A stretch of 8,210 bases of DNA from a bacterium (lineage in GTDB: Bacteria; UBA9089; CG2-30-40-21), in NCBI GenBank assembly GCA_018814245.1, contig JAHIZN010000258.1:1-8210 (forward strand). The letters run 5' to 3'. A program made the translations under genes and the position numbers. Below are positions 1 to 5,950 of the stretch, piece by piece (within the stretch, counting starts at the first letter, position 1; each line of letters begins with the position of its first letter). The notes below the pieces were generated by a model. The model had not been told where the DNA came from. It made no database searches and saw nothing but the letters and a program-made list of their open reading frames with translations.

Positions 1-80
1 ATACTTCGTACATTCATTCGGCTATTGGATATATGAGCCCGGCAGAATTTGAGAATAATTGCATAAAAATACGACCATGA
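1..80 (+). CDS. IS3-family transposase (OrfB), C-terminal end only
   Basis: Reading in the frame starting at base 3, the window opens inside a coding sequence whose last 25 residues include HSAIGYMSPAEFE and end with a TGA at 78-80. This matches the very conserved tail of IS3-family DDE transposases (N-x-R-x-H-x-x-L-G-Y-x-S-P-x-x-F/Y), which in that family lies downstream of the last catalytic Glu of the rve integrase domain. The protein would cut and join the ends of its own IS. The 5' part, including all catalytic residues and any OrfA, lies outside the window, so I cannot say whether the gene is intact. The family call rests on one short motif, but that motif is distinctive. Confidence 0.8.
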   Translation, partial: TSYIHSAIGYMSPAEFENNCIKIRP

Positions 81-136
81 GGGAAATGACCTCTCTCGTA
101 AAATTTAATAAAAATTGTCTTGACAAATGGGGTGCA
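1..136 (+). mobile_element. Right end of an IS3-family insertion sequence (boundary inferred)
   Basis: After the transposase stop at 80 come 56 non-coding bases ending in TTGACAAATGGGGTGCA (120-136). IS3-family elements normally end in CA-3' (TG...CA termini), and their right inverted repeat lies a few tens of bases beyond the orfB stop, so position 136 is a reasonable right tip. The left end is outside the window, so neither the matching inverted repeat nor a target duplication can be checked. The transposase tail is seen; the exact boundary is inferred. Confidence 0.5.
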
Positions 137-150
137 CTACATACAGAATA

Positions 151-288
151 ACCACAAAGGGCACAAAGTAGATCACAAAGAGCACAAAGGGAAATAATTA
201 TGACAGAAAACGAAACAGCTGGTAAAACAATTGGTATTGTAAATTAATTCTTGGTGAACTTTGTGTAATTCTTTGTGTTCTTTGTGGT
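151..288. mobile_element. 138-bp CACAAAG inverted-repeat element, MITE-like
   Basis: The left arm (151-189) begins ACCACAAAGGGCACAAAG and carries four CACAAAG-type units separated by 2, 5 and 2 bases. The right arm (250-288), read on the minus strand, begins ACCACAAAGAACACAAAG and has the same units with identical 2-5-2 spacing, the fourth reading CACCAAG. By hand count 30 of 39 positions match. Between the arms is a 16-codon reading frame (200-247). I see no clear target-site duplication. From memory, such CACAAAG repeats commonly flank small GxxExxY-type genes in environmental bacterial genomes. This looks like an internally deleted, non-autonomous copy of such a unit. The arms are seen; the origin is inferred. 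Confidence 0.6.
200..247 (+). pseudogene. Remnant of a GxxExxY-type gene (15 codons)
   Basis: ATG at 200 opens a 15-residue frame, MTENETAGKTIGIVN, closed by TAA at 245-247. An A/G-rich stretch (AAAGGGAA, 186-193) lies 5-10 bases upstream and could be its ribosome binding site. The first residues resemble the usual start of GxxExxY proteins (MTENEIAGKII...), small proteins with a PD-(D/E)XK-nuclease-like fold and unproven role. The last few residues could be the fused C-terminus after an internal deletion. The match is short and from memory, so a chance reading frame is possible. It lies wholly between the two CACAAAG arms, which supports the remnant reading. Confidence 0.35.
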
Positions 289-333
289 AAAAAATTATAG
301 TTTTCTCCTCTTATCACCTTTTATTACACAAGA

Positions 334-564
334 TTAGTTATTTAAGGACACCACCAAAAATTTCAGTTGTCCGATTTTTTCGGACAACTGACTACCTTCT
401 TGTTTTAACTTTCTTTTAAGGTCATCCCAGTATTTTCTTGGACGGTCTGTCTTAGATAAAATCGCCACAACATCAACCACTGAAAAATACCACAACTCCT
501 TTTCATCATCCCAATGACGGCGAATTTTCTGTCCTTCAAAAAGAGCAATTTTATTTGTTTTCAT
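334..564 (-). pseudogene. Truncated BRO-N domain protein (DNA-damage-inducible protein D-like)
   Basis: The 76-residue product begins MKTNKIALFEGQKIRRHW and continues with W-Y-F-S-V-V-D-V-V-A-I-L (residues 25-36), the characteristic opening of the BRO-N domain (Bro/KilA-N-related, also the N-terminus of DinD-like proteins), proposed to bind DNA. Intact relatives in bacteria run on after the motif near residues 59-68 (QLSEKIGQLK) for well over 100 residues with a TDVADTE segment. Here similarity stops at about residue 68 and eight unrelated residues lead to a stop. The start has a GAGG ribosome binding site just upstream (minus strand, near 570-573). A perfect 11-bp hairpin lies just before the break. 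BRO genes are typical of phage and accessory DNA, which fits the neighbouring IS. Whether the stub is expressed is unknown. Confidence 0.7.
364..390. repeat. Perfect 11-bp palindrome with 5-nt loop inside the BRO stub
   Basis: The arms CAGTTGTCCGA (364-374) and TCGGACAACTG (380-390) are perfect reverse complements around TTTTT. In the minus-strand frame this segment encodes QLSEKIGQLK. On the minus strand the hairpin is followed by AAATTTTTGG, so it could act as a weak terminator or a recombination hotspot. Both uses are inference. Confidence 0.7.
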
Positions 565-889
565 ATTACCTCATTATATTAATATTATTTTATTGCTTAT
601 GACAGGATATTTCTTTTCAGCTGAGGAGTGGGTATTGTCGTTTTTTCACCCTTTGTGGTTCTTTCTCTTCTCATCGTCACTGACATTTTGCACCCTATAT
701 TGCAAGTCGATAGGCTGTTACGGAATAGGAATTCGGCACAAGAAGCATACATCATATTGTGCTAATCTCAGCAGCAGGGACTATATATGGTATGAGGTTG
801 ACTCTGATTATCCGTTCCGCAACAGCCTGTCGAAACAGTTCAAATATGTGGTAAGTTCTAATTACACAGGTCGAAATTTTTCCATATTC
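565..889. other. 325-bp stretch with no supported gene
   Basis: This gap lies between the BRO start and the prepilin peptidase stop. A plus-strand open frame at 593-940 has no ribosome binding site I can see, a low-complexity Phe/Ser-rich start and an antisense overlap with the peptidase gene, so I do not call it. Read on the minus strand, 649-659 is ACCACAAAGGG, another copy of the unit that forms the element at 151-288. The rest shows no motif I recognise and may be decayed coding or element DNA. Confidence 0.5.
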
Positions 890-1681
890 CTAAATTCCAA
901 GCAACCCTACATACCATCCCAGTATCCTCTCCCCCCATAACACCACCACCAACGACCCCATGGCAAGGTATGGACCAAAGGGAATATAGTCTGTACGCTT
1001 CTTTAATCCTGAAAGGATAAGAATCATTCCAACGATTGAGCCAAAGAGACAAGCCATGAACAAAGCAACCAACACAAACTTCCAGCCAAGGAACACACCC
1101 ATCACTCCGGCCAGTTTCACATCACCAAGCCCCATTCCGCCCTCATCCTTGCAGGGATGGTTTATCATTTTAAGGACAATAGCAGAAACAACCACGATCA
1201 GATAAATAATCCCTGCTCCAACCAATAACCCAAGCACACCATCAATTAAATTCCTTTTTATCAGGCAGGCTATTAATCCAATAACCATCGAGGGATAGGT
1301 AATCTTATCCAGAATAAGAAAGTGCTCAAAATCAATAAAGGTAATGACAACAAGCACAGAGGTAAAGAATAGAAAATAAAAAAAGTCAACCGTGAGTCCA
1401 AATCTTAAGAATAATCCAAGATATAAAATCCCGGTCAGGGCTTCCACTGCAATATATCTTCCTGATATTTTCTCCTTACAATGGCTGCACCTACCCTTAA
1501 GAAAGATATAGCCCAATATGGGAATATTTTCCCATGGCTTTATAGGATTATTGCAATAAGGGCAATGTGACCCCGGAAACATCAACCCTTCACCCCGCGG
1601 CAGCCTATGAATACAGACATTAAAAAAACTGCCCAGCATTGCTCCAATGATAAATATAAACAAACAGGTAGATATTATCAT
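890..1681 (-). CDS. pilD: Type IV prepilin peptidase / N-methyltransferase (A24 family)
   Basis: This 263-aa inner-membrane aspartyl protease would cleave the leader of type IV prepilins or type II secretion pseudopilins and, in PilD-type members, methylate the new N-terminus. After a first membrane helix (about 3-20) comes the N-terminal cytoplasmic domain, with GSFFNVCIHRLPRGE (17-31) and two CxxC pairs (C40/C43, C65/C68) that bind zinc in this family. The catalytic aspartates are D117 in FIDFEH and D187 in GMGLGDVKL (the GxGD motif). FGPYLA (235-240) is the conserved late motif. Hydrophobic segments fill the rest, and the length is normal. The start at 1681 is chosen because AGGAGG lies just upstream and the protein then begins at the family's usual first helix; a longer frame to 1816 runs into repeat DNA. 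No pilin or secretion gene is nearby, so it probably serves substrates encoded elsewhere. pilD is a family-level symbol. Confidence 0.93.
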   Translation of the reverse strand: MIISTCLFIFIIGAMLGSFFNVCIHRLPRGEGLMFPGSHCPYCNNPIKPWENIPILGYIFLKGRCSHCKEKISGRYIAVEALTGILYLGLFLRFGLTVDFFYFLFFTSVLVVITFIDFEHFLILDKITYPSMVIGLIACLIKRNLIDGVLGLLVGAGIIYLIVVVSAIVLKMINHPCKDEGGMGLGDVKLAGVMGVFLGWKFVLVALFMACLFGSIVGMILILSGLKKRTDYIPFGPYLAMGSLVVVLWGERILGWYVGLLGI

Positions 1682-1684
1682 ATT

Positions 1685-1690
1685 CCTCCT
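1685..1690 (-). promoter_or_regulatory. Ribosome binding site of the prepilin peptidase
   Basis: On the minus strand AGGAGG precedes the ATG at 1681 by only three bases (AAT). The spacing is short, but the match is perfect, and no comparable site serves the upstream in-frame starts, so it decides the start. Confidence 0.7.
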
Positions 1691-1772
1691 ATAGAAACAG
1701 TCGTATTGCTCGATGTTCAAATTTTTTGACCTGTGCAGAAATTGGGTGGTGTCCCAAAATAATTCAAAATAA

Positions 1773-2114
1773 GCAGGGACAAGCCCTGCAGCTACAATGT
1801 AGTGCTGCGTCATCATTAAAATTTAGGATTAAACATGTGTCACTCCTGCCTCCCTGCATTCACAGTGGTAAACTTCTGCAGGAGTCTCCTGTTCTGATGG
1901 GTAAGCTTCAGACAGATGAGATTCCTGCATTCGCAGGAATGACAATATTTCAGACATTTAATCGTGACGCAGCAGTAGTCCCCTGTTGCATGTCAGACAT
2001 TGTAGCTGCGACCCTTGTGGTCGCTTATTAGGCAGGGACAAGGGGGCAGCATCTCTGGCATTCTGTAGCTACAAATGTTCACCCCTTGCCCTTGCTGGCG
2101 AGGAACATTCTGTA
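1773..2114. repeat. Cluster of REP-like hairpins
   Basis: Several perfect stems lie close together: GCAGGG/CCCTGC (1773-1778, 1784-1789), GCAGC-TAC/GTA-GCTGC (1788-1808, two-base bulge), ATTCCTGC/GCAGGAAT with an ATTC loop (1921-1940), GCGACC/GGTCGC (2008-2024), and AATGTTC/GAACATT (2074-2109). GCAGGGACAAG occurs twice in direct orientation (1773-1783, 2032-2042), and so does CATTCTGTA (2059-2067, 2106-2114). The ATTCCTGC hairpin followed by GACA resembles the dispersed palindromic repeats found between genes in many bacterial genomes. No transposase gene is present, so these would be non-autonomous copies. Confidence 0.6.
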
Positions 2115-2242
2115 CCTTGAGCAAGTATTATCCCAGACACAACAAAGAATAATTACAAAAAAACTTGAACATCGAGTATCAAAATAAACTATACAACATT
2201 TACATAGTATTGTCAAGTTTTTTTGACAGGAATCAATCATCC

Positions 2243-2354
2243 CTCAGTTATCGGTGGGAATTGGTAGCCGCAACTGCCAGAGGTGGTACCTTCTTTTAGG
2301 TTGCGTTATTTTACGCAAGGGTGTATGAGCCTGCGGCTACCACTGATAACTGAG
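2243..2354. repeat. 112-bp imperfect palindrome upstream of phoH
   Basis: The left arm starts CTCAGTTATCGGTGG and continues through TAGCCGCA (2243-2272). The right arm (2332-2354), read on the minus strand, is CTCAGTTATCAGTGG followed by TAGCCGCA. The two agree at 22 of 23 positions once a 7-base insertion in the left arm is allowed. Inside is a second stem, TTGCGT/ACGCAA (2301-2318). GTAGCCGCAAC (2264-2274) resembles GTAGCTGCGAC (2002-2012), so this probably belongs to the same repeat family as the cluster to its left. It ends 26 bp before the phoH -35 box. A transcript or extruded DNA could form a long stem. Confidence 0.7.
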
Positions 2355-2380
2355 ACATTGCCATTGCAGATATAAATAAC

Positions 2381-2409
2381 TTGACTACTATCCATAATTA
2401 TAGTATAAT
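2381..2409 (+). promoter_or_regulatory. Sigma-70-type promoter for phoH
   Basis: TTGACT (2381-2386) and TATAAT (2404-2409) are separated by exactly 17 bp, a near-perfect housekeeping promoter. Transcription would start near 2416, giving a leader of about 16 bases that carries the ribosome binding site. This also shows that the in-frame TTG at 2381 is the -35 box and not a start codon. Confidence 0.75.
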
Positions 2410-2418
2410 AATCATGTT

Positions 2419-2424
2419 GGAGGG
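2419..2424 (+). promoter_or_regulatory. Ribosome binding site of phoH
   Basis: GGAGGG lies seven bases before the ATG at 2432, an ideal position. It selects this start over the in-frame ATG at 2414, which precedes the site and has none of its own. Confidence 0.8.
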
Positions 2425-2431
2425 AATATTT

Positions 2432-3391
2432 ATGTATGAACAGATAATAATATTAGCCAATGCAGAGGAGGCTTTGAGCCTGTTTGGACAACAGGATGCT
2501 AATCTAAGACTAATTCGGGAAGAATTCAAGGATGTAACGCTAATCCCCCGCGGAACAGAACTTATCATCCATGGCGAACACGCACGGGTAGATATGATAA
2601 AAAAACTGCTTGATGACCTCATATCCATCCTGCATTTCGGGCATGTTGTCCGTATTCCGGAGATAAAGTATGCTCTTAAAATGATTTCTCAAAATCAAGA
2701 GGTAAATTTACATAACTTGTTTAAGGAGGTAATCTGTGTCTCTGAACGAGGACGGATAATCAAACCAAAAACATTGGGACAAAAAAGATACATAGAAGCC
2801 ATAAAGACTAATGATATTGTCTTTGGAATTGGGCCGGCTGGCACAGGAAAAACATATTTAGCTGTTGCCATGGCTATATCTGCATTAATAAAAAAACAAG
2901 TACTCAGAATAATCCTGACTCGTCCTGCTATAGAGGCTGGAGAAAGGCTCGGTTTTTTGCCCGGAGACCTGCAGGAAAAGATTGATCCCTATCTTCGTCC
3001 ATTGTATGATGCCCTTTATGATATGATGGGTATTGAAAGGGTTCAACATCTCTTGTCTGAGGGTATCATCGAGGTAGCCCCTTTAGCCTTTATGCGAGGT
3101 CGAACCCTGAACGATGCCTTCATCATCCTGGATGAGGCGCAAAATACCACCTCAGAACAGATGAAAATGTTTTTAACCAGACTTGGCTTTGATTCAAAGA
3201 CAATAATTACAGGTGATGTTACCCAAATAGATCTGCCAAAGGGGATAATCTCTGGATTGGTTGAGGTTCAGTCTGTGATAAAAAATATCCAGGGTATAGA
3301 ATTTGCTTATTTTACTGAGTGTGATGTTGTCAGGCATGAGCTGGTGTCAGAGGTGATAAAGGCATATGAGGCTTATAAAATTAAAAATTAA
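2432..3391 (+). CDS. phoH: PhoH-like P-loop ATPase
   Basis: This is a 319-aa cytoplasmic protein of the PhoH/PhoL family: P-loop ATPases related to superfamily 1 helicases, thought to act in RNA metabolism and often co-inherited with the endoribonuclease YbeY. The N-terminal ~100 residues form the family's KH-like region (LIPRGTELIIHG near 37-48). The ATPase core shows Walker A GPAGTGKT (134-141), the TRPAIEAGERLGFLPGD segment (163-179), Walker B FIILDEAQNTT (230-240) and GDVTQIDLP (261-269). An arginine in the late DVVRHELV motif (298-305) is the likely arginine finger. Length is normal. The start is fixed by the ribosome binding site at 2419 and the promoter at 2381. The last codons (KIKN, stop) lie inside the repeat element that begins at 3376, so the native C-terminus may have been altered by a few residues. 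It probably shares a transcript with the downstream pgpH. Confidence 0.95.
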   Translation: MYEQIIILANAEEALSLFGQQDANLRLIREEFKDVTLIPRGTELIIHGEHARVDMIKKLLDDLISILHFGHVVRIPEIKYALKMISQNQEVNLHNLFKEVICVSERGRIIKPKTLGQKRYIEAIKTNDIVFGIGPAGTGKTYLAVAMAISALIKKQVLRIILTRPAIEAGERLGFLPGDLQEKIDPYLRPLYDALYDMMGIERVQHLLSEGIIEVAPLAFMRGRTLNDAFIILDEAQNTTSEQMKMFLTRLGFDSKTIITGDVTQIDLPKGIISGLVEVQSVIKNIQGIEFAYFTECDVVRHELVSEVIKAYEAYKIKN

Positions 3392-3640
3392 AAATTATGA
3401 ATTATGAATTAAAAATTGAAGGGAAAGAATATAATAGACTTGGTGCGAATTAAGCGTTAATCAGAGGTAACTTTTGTGAAATTAAGGAGTTAGCTTAAAG
3501 CCTCATAATTTGTCGAAAGTCATTATGTATTTTAGACTTACAGCAAAATTGGGCTTATTTAGCAACAAGTCTAATTTTTAATTTCCTTTTCCCCTCTTCT
3601 TCCCTCATTTTTAATTTTTAATTCATAATTTTTAATTTTA
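3376..3640. repeat. 265-bp long-inverted-repeat element between phoH and pgpH
   Basis: The outer 15 bases, TAAAATTAAAAATTA (3376-3390), recur as a perfect reverse complement at 3626-3640. The arms continue inward: AT-rich segments with ATGAATTAAAAATT, a purine-rich patch (GAAGGGAAAG, 3418-3427, against a pyrimidine-rich run at 3584-3606), and TAGACTTGGTGC (3435-3446) against GCAACAAGTCTA (3562-3573). Weaker pairing runs on to about 3457 and 3551. The two arms are roughly 80-90 bases each, with small indels, around a ~90-base centre that has no credible gene. The left end overlaps the last codons of phoH and supplies its stop; the right end stops one base before the pgpH ribosome binding site. 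It looks like a non-autonomous insertion that leaves the operon readable. Confidence 0.7.
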
Positions 3641-3650
3641 CGGAGTATTT

Positions 3651-5840
3651 ATGCCAAGAAAACTTCTTAAGGGATTTCCAATAATACAAAAAACACGATA
3701 TAATTTCAAGATAAGCAGATTCTTTTTGCTGTTAGGATTTCTTCTTGGGTTAACATTTCTGCTTTCTCCAGCATCAATCCTGCCTCAATACCCAAAAGAA
3801 GGGGAGTTTAGCCAGAAGAATATTAAATCACCCTATGTCTTTTATTATGAGGACAAGGATGCAACTACCCTGAAACAAAAGGAGGCAGCATCTTGTTCCA
3901 TGCCTGTTTATTCCCTTGATATTACTGTGGTACCTGCGATACTTAAAGATGTTTCTGAATTTTTTGCTATTGTAGAAAAAATAAAGCAGGATGATGCAGT
4001 TAAACCATCACAAGCAGTCTTGATGGTGAATGAAAAAATCGAAAACCTGAATATATCGAATGAATCATTGCGGGCAATTATTCGATACCCAAAACTTTTT
4101 GAAATAGAATCCGATGTTTGTGGAATATTGAGTGCTACTCTTGAACGAGGGGTTACGGCTGTTTCCAAAGAAAGAATAATGGGGATTGTGTCTAAAAATA
4201 TCCTGCTTCAGGTTATTTCATCCTCTGGTGTGTCTGAAAAAACGATACTCAAGGAGGAGTTTTTTGCCTTTGCATTCATGGATAAGATTAATAACATTGA
4301 TTATTTTTCTTCCATTTATCCAAAAATACTGTCTTCCAAGTGTGTTCATCAACATATGTTTGAGCTGCTGATGCATTATCTGAAGCCCAATCTTTCATTT
4401 AATCAGAAGGCTACAGAAAAAAATATAAAAGAGACAGTAAAAAATGTTTCACCCGCACTGATCCATGTAGAAAAAGGGGAAAAAATAATTGGAGATGGGG
4501 AAAGGGTAGACAGGGTATCTGCTGTAAAGCTCAAAGAATTAAACAAGTACTATACAGCAACCAATACCAATACATTGCTTGGTTTTCTGATATTGCTTTA
4601 TAGCCTGATTATCATAGGAACAGGTTATATTTATAAATATCAGCCTGATATAGTTACAACCAAAAATTTATTGATGCTGGGAGTAATCATTCTTATTGCA
4701 GGAGCATTGGGCAAAACAATACTTTGTTTTGATTTGCCGATATATGCCATGCCCATGGCAGCTATCTCTATTGTTCTATCCATCTTGTTTAACGAAGAGT
4801 TTGCTGTATTCATTACTCTGTTTCTGAGTATTTTAATGGGATTTTTGATTGGCGACAGGCTTGAATTTGTTCTTTTCTTCCTGGCAGGAGGATTGAGTGC
4901 CATATATACCATTTCCTCATCATCAAGGATGCTCAGAGATATCTTGCGATTGGGGGTAATTATTGCCATAGCCAATGCCATTATTATTATTGGCTATGCC
5001 ATTATAAAACAGGATGTTATGAATCTTGGACATGACCTTTTCTGGGGTTGTCTGATTAATGCAGGCATATCTACAATGCTGGCTATCGTGGGGCTTTTAT
5101 ACTTAGAAAAACTGTTCAATATTACAACCAACTTTCAATTGTTTGAGCTTTCAGATGTAAATACCCCTCTTATGAAAAAGCTCTTGCTTGAGGCACCGGG
5201 AACATATCATCATTGTTTATTGGTTGGAAACATGGCTGAAGCGGCAGCTACAGAGGTAAAAGCCAATGCTATCCTTTGCCGTGTTGGAGGGTATTATCAT
5301 GATATTGGCAAGATAATTCGGCCAATATACTTTGCAGAAAACCAAATAAGTGAGAATAAACATGAAGATATAAATCCAAGCCTAAGCGCTTCTGTTATAA
5401 AATCACACATAAAGGATGGCATGGAAATAGCCAGGGAATATCATTTGCCATCAAAGATAATTGATATCATTCAGCAGCATCACGGGACAACCCTGTTAAC
5501 ATACTTTTATCAGGCACAAAAACAAAGACAGGAGGATGCGAGCAAGAGTGAATTCAAATATCCTGGTCCAAAACCACAGCATAAGGAGGCAGCTATTGTT
5601 ATGTTGTCTGATTCTGTGGAAGCAGCCTCAAGAAGCCTCTCCAAGCCAACGGCTGTAAGAATCGAAGAAATGGTAAAAAAGATTATTGATAATTATTTTA
5701 CAGATGGAGAGTTCGATGAATGCGATCTCACCCTTAAGGAGTTGACCAGAATAGGGAATGTTTTAACCAGACTTCTTACAACCATGTATCATTCAAGGGT
5801 TGAGTATCCGGAAGCAGATGAGGAGACAGAAAGCAAGTAG
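3651..5840 (+). CDS. pgpH: 7TM-HD family membrane phosphodiesterase, probably c-di-AMP-specific (PgpH/YqfF)
   Basis: This 729-aa inner-membrane protein has the PgpH/YqfF architecture; characterised members hydrolyse cyclic di-AMP to pApA. After a short cytoplasmic start and one membrane helix (about 22-45) comes a ~260-residue extracytoplasmic domain (7TMR-HDED, about 50-300, ending with HVEKGEKIIGDGERV at 272-286). A block of membrane helices follows (about 307-485), then the cytoplasmic HD domain (about 500-720). Candidate metal ligands are in place: H520/H521 (TYHHCLL), H550-D551 (YYHDIGK), H586 (KSHIKDG), H610/H611 (QQHHG) and D654 (LSDSVEA), so the enzyme should be active. CGGAG (3641-3645) lies five bases before the ATG. 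It follows phoH in the same direction, an order common in many phyla where ybeY comes next; here ybeY is missing. Substrate is inferred from the family; no cyclase gene is in view. Confidence 0.92.
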   Translation: MPRKLLKGFPIIQKTRYNFKISRFFLLLGFLLGLTFLLSPASILPQYPKEGEFSQKNIKSPYVFYYEDKDATTLKQKEAASCSMPVYSLDITVVPAILKDVSEFFAIVEKIKQDDAVKPSQAVLMVNEKIENLNISNESLRAIIRYPKLFEIESDVCGILSATLERGVTAVSKERIMGIVSKNILLQVISSSGVSEKTILKEEFFAFAFMDKINNIDYFSSIYPKILSSKCVHQHMFELLMHYLKPNLSFNQKATEKNIKETVKNVSPALIHVEKGEKIIGDGERVDRVSAVKLKELNKYYTATNTNTLLGFLILLYSLIIIGTGYIYKYQPDIVTTKNLLMLGVIILIAGALGKTILCFDLPIYAMPMAAISIVLSILFNEEFAVFITLFLSILMGFLIGDRLEFVLFFLAGGLSAIYTISSSSRMLRDILRLGVIIAIANAIIIIGYAIIKQDVMNLGHDLFWGCLINAGISTMLAIVGLLYLEKLFNITTNFQLFELSDVNTPLMKKLLLEAPGTYHHCLLVGNMAEAAATEVKANAILCRVGGYYHDIGKIIRPIYFAENQISENKHEDINPSLSASVIKSHIKDGMEIAREYHLPSKIIDIIQQHHGTTLLTYFYQAQKQRQEDASKSEFKYPGPKPQHKEAAIVMLSDSVEAASRSLSKPTAVRIEEMVKKIIDNYFTDGEFDECDLTLKELTRIGNVLTRLLTTMYHSRVEYPEADEETESK

Positions 5841-5880
5841 GCAGGAAGGAGCGGGAAGAAAGAAGGCAAGAGGATGACTC

Positions 5881-5905
5881 ACGCGGAGACGCGGAGGACG
5901 CGGAG
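5881..5905 (+). repeat. Three tandem ACGCGGAG units
   Basis: ACGCGGAG occurs at 5881-5888, 5889-5896 and 5898-5905, the last offset by one G. Its GC-rich composition contrasts with the AT-rich surroundings. From memory, similar ACGC(A/G)GAG tandem units are dispersed in many environmental bacterial genomes, often beside GxxExxY-type genes. Only the repeat itself is seen here. Confidence 0.6.
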
Positions 5906-5926
5906 AAGAAGAAAGACGAGAGGAAT

Positions 5927-5941
5927 TGTTCCGTAGGAACA
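5927..5941. repeat. Short perfect hairpin TGTTCC-GTA-GGAACA
   Basis: Six-base arms, TGTTCC (5927-5932) and GGAACA (5936-5941), flank a GTA loop. There is no following T-run, so it is not a typical intrinsic terminator. It probably belongs to a dispersed palindromic repeat. Confidence 0.55.
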
Positions 5942-5950
5942 TAATATGTA

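Larger units (their letters stand above)
1682..2380. other. Long non-coding gap between divergent prepilin peptidase and phoH
   Basis: About 700 bases separate the two divergently oriented genes. The stretch holds hairpin-forming dispersed repeats (1773-2114), a copy of a short repeat shared with the BRO breakpoint (1738-1764), a 12-bp inverted pair TTGAACATCGAG (2165-2176, and 1709-1720 on the minus strand), the palindrome GTCAA...TTGAC (2213-2227), and a 112-bp palindrome (2243-2354). Open frames here (for example 1726-2031 plus) run through palindromes, lack ribosome binding sites and resemble no protein, so I call no gene. Confidence 0.6.

Noticed and set aside
120..147. TTGACA as the -35 box of a promoter reading into the CACAAAG element
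   Set aside because: The best -10 at suitable spacing is poor, and the TTGACA lies in the likely inverted repeat at the IS3-family end.
593..940. Plus-strand 115-codon open frame
   Set aside because: It begins at a TTG with no visible ribosome binding site, is rich in Phe/Ser with no motif, and its end overlaps the well-supported prepilin peptidase gene on the other strand.
1682..1816. N-terminal extension of the prepilin peptidase to 1816
   Set aside because: The extra 45 residues run through repeat DNA and resemble no known prepilin peptidase start, while AGGAGG and the first membrane helix point to 1681.
1921..1940. ATTCCTGC hairpin as an intrinsic terminator
   Set aside because: No T-run follows on either strand and no gene ends next to it; a dispersed repeat is the simpler reading.
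1726..2031. Plus-strand 101-codon open frame in the gap
   Set aside because: It is spread across several palindromic repeats, lacks a ribosome binding site and has no protein-like motifs.
1773..2354. Possible CRISPR array
   Set aside because: The repeats are palindromes of differing sequence at irregular distances, with no constant repeat and spacer lengths and no cas genes.
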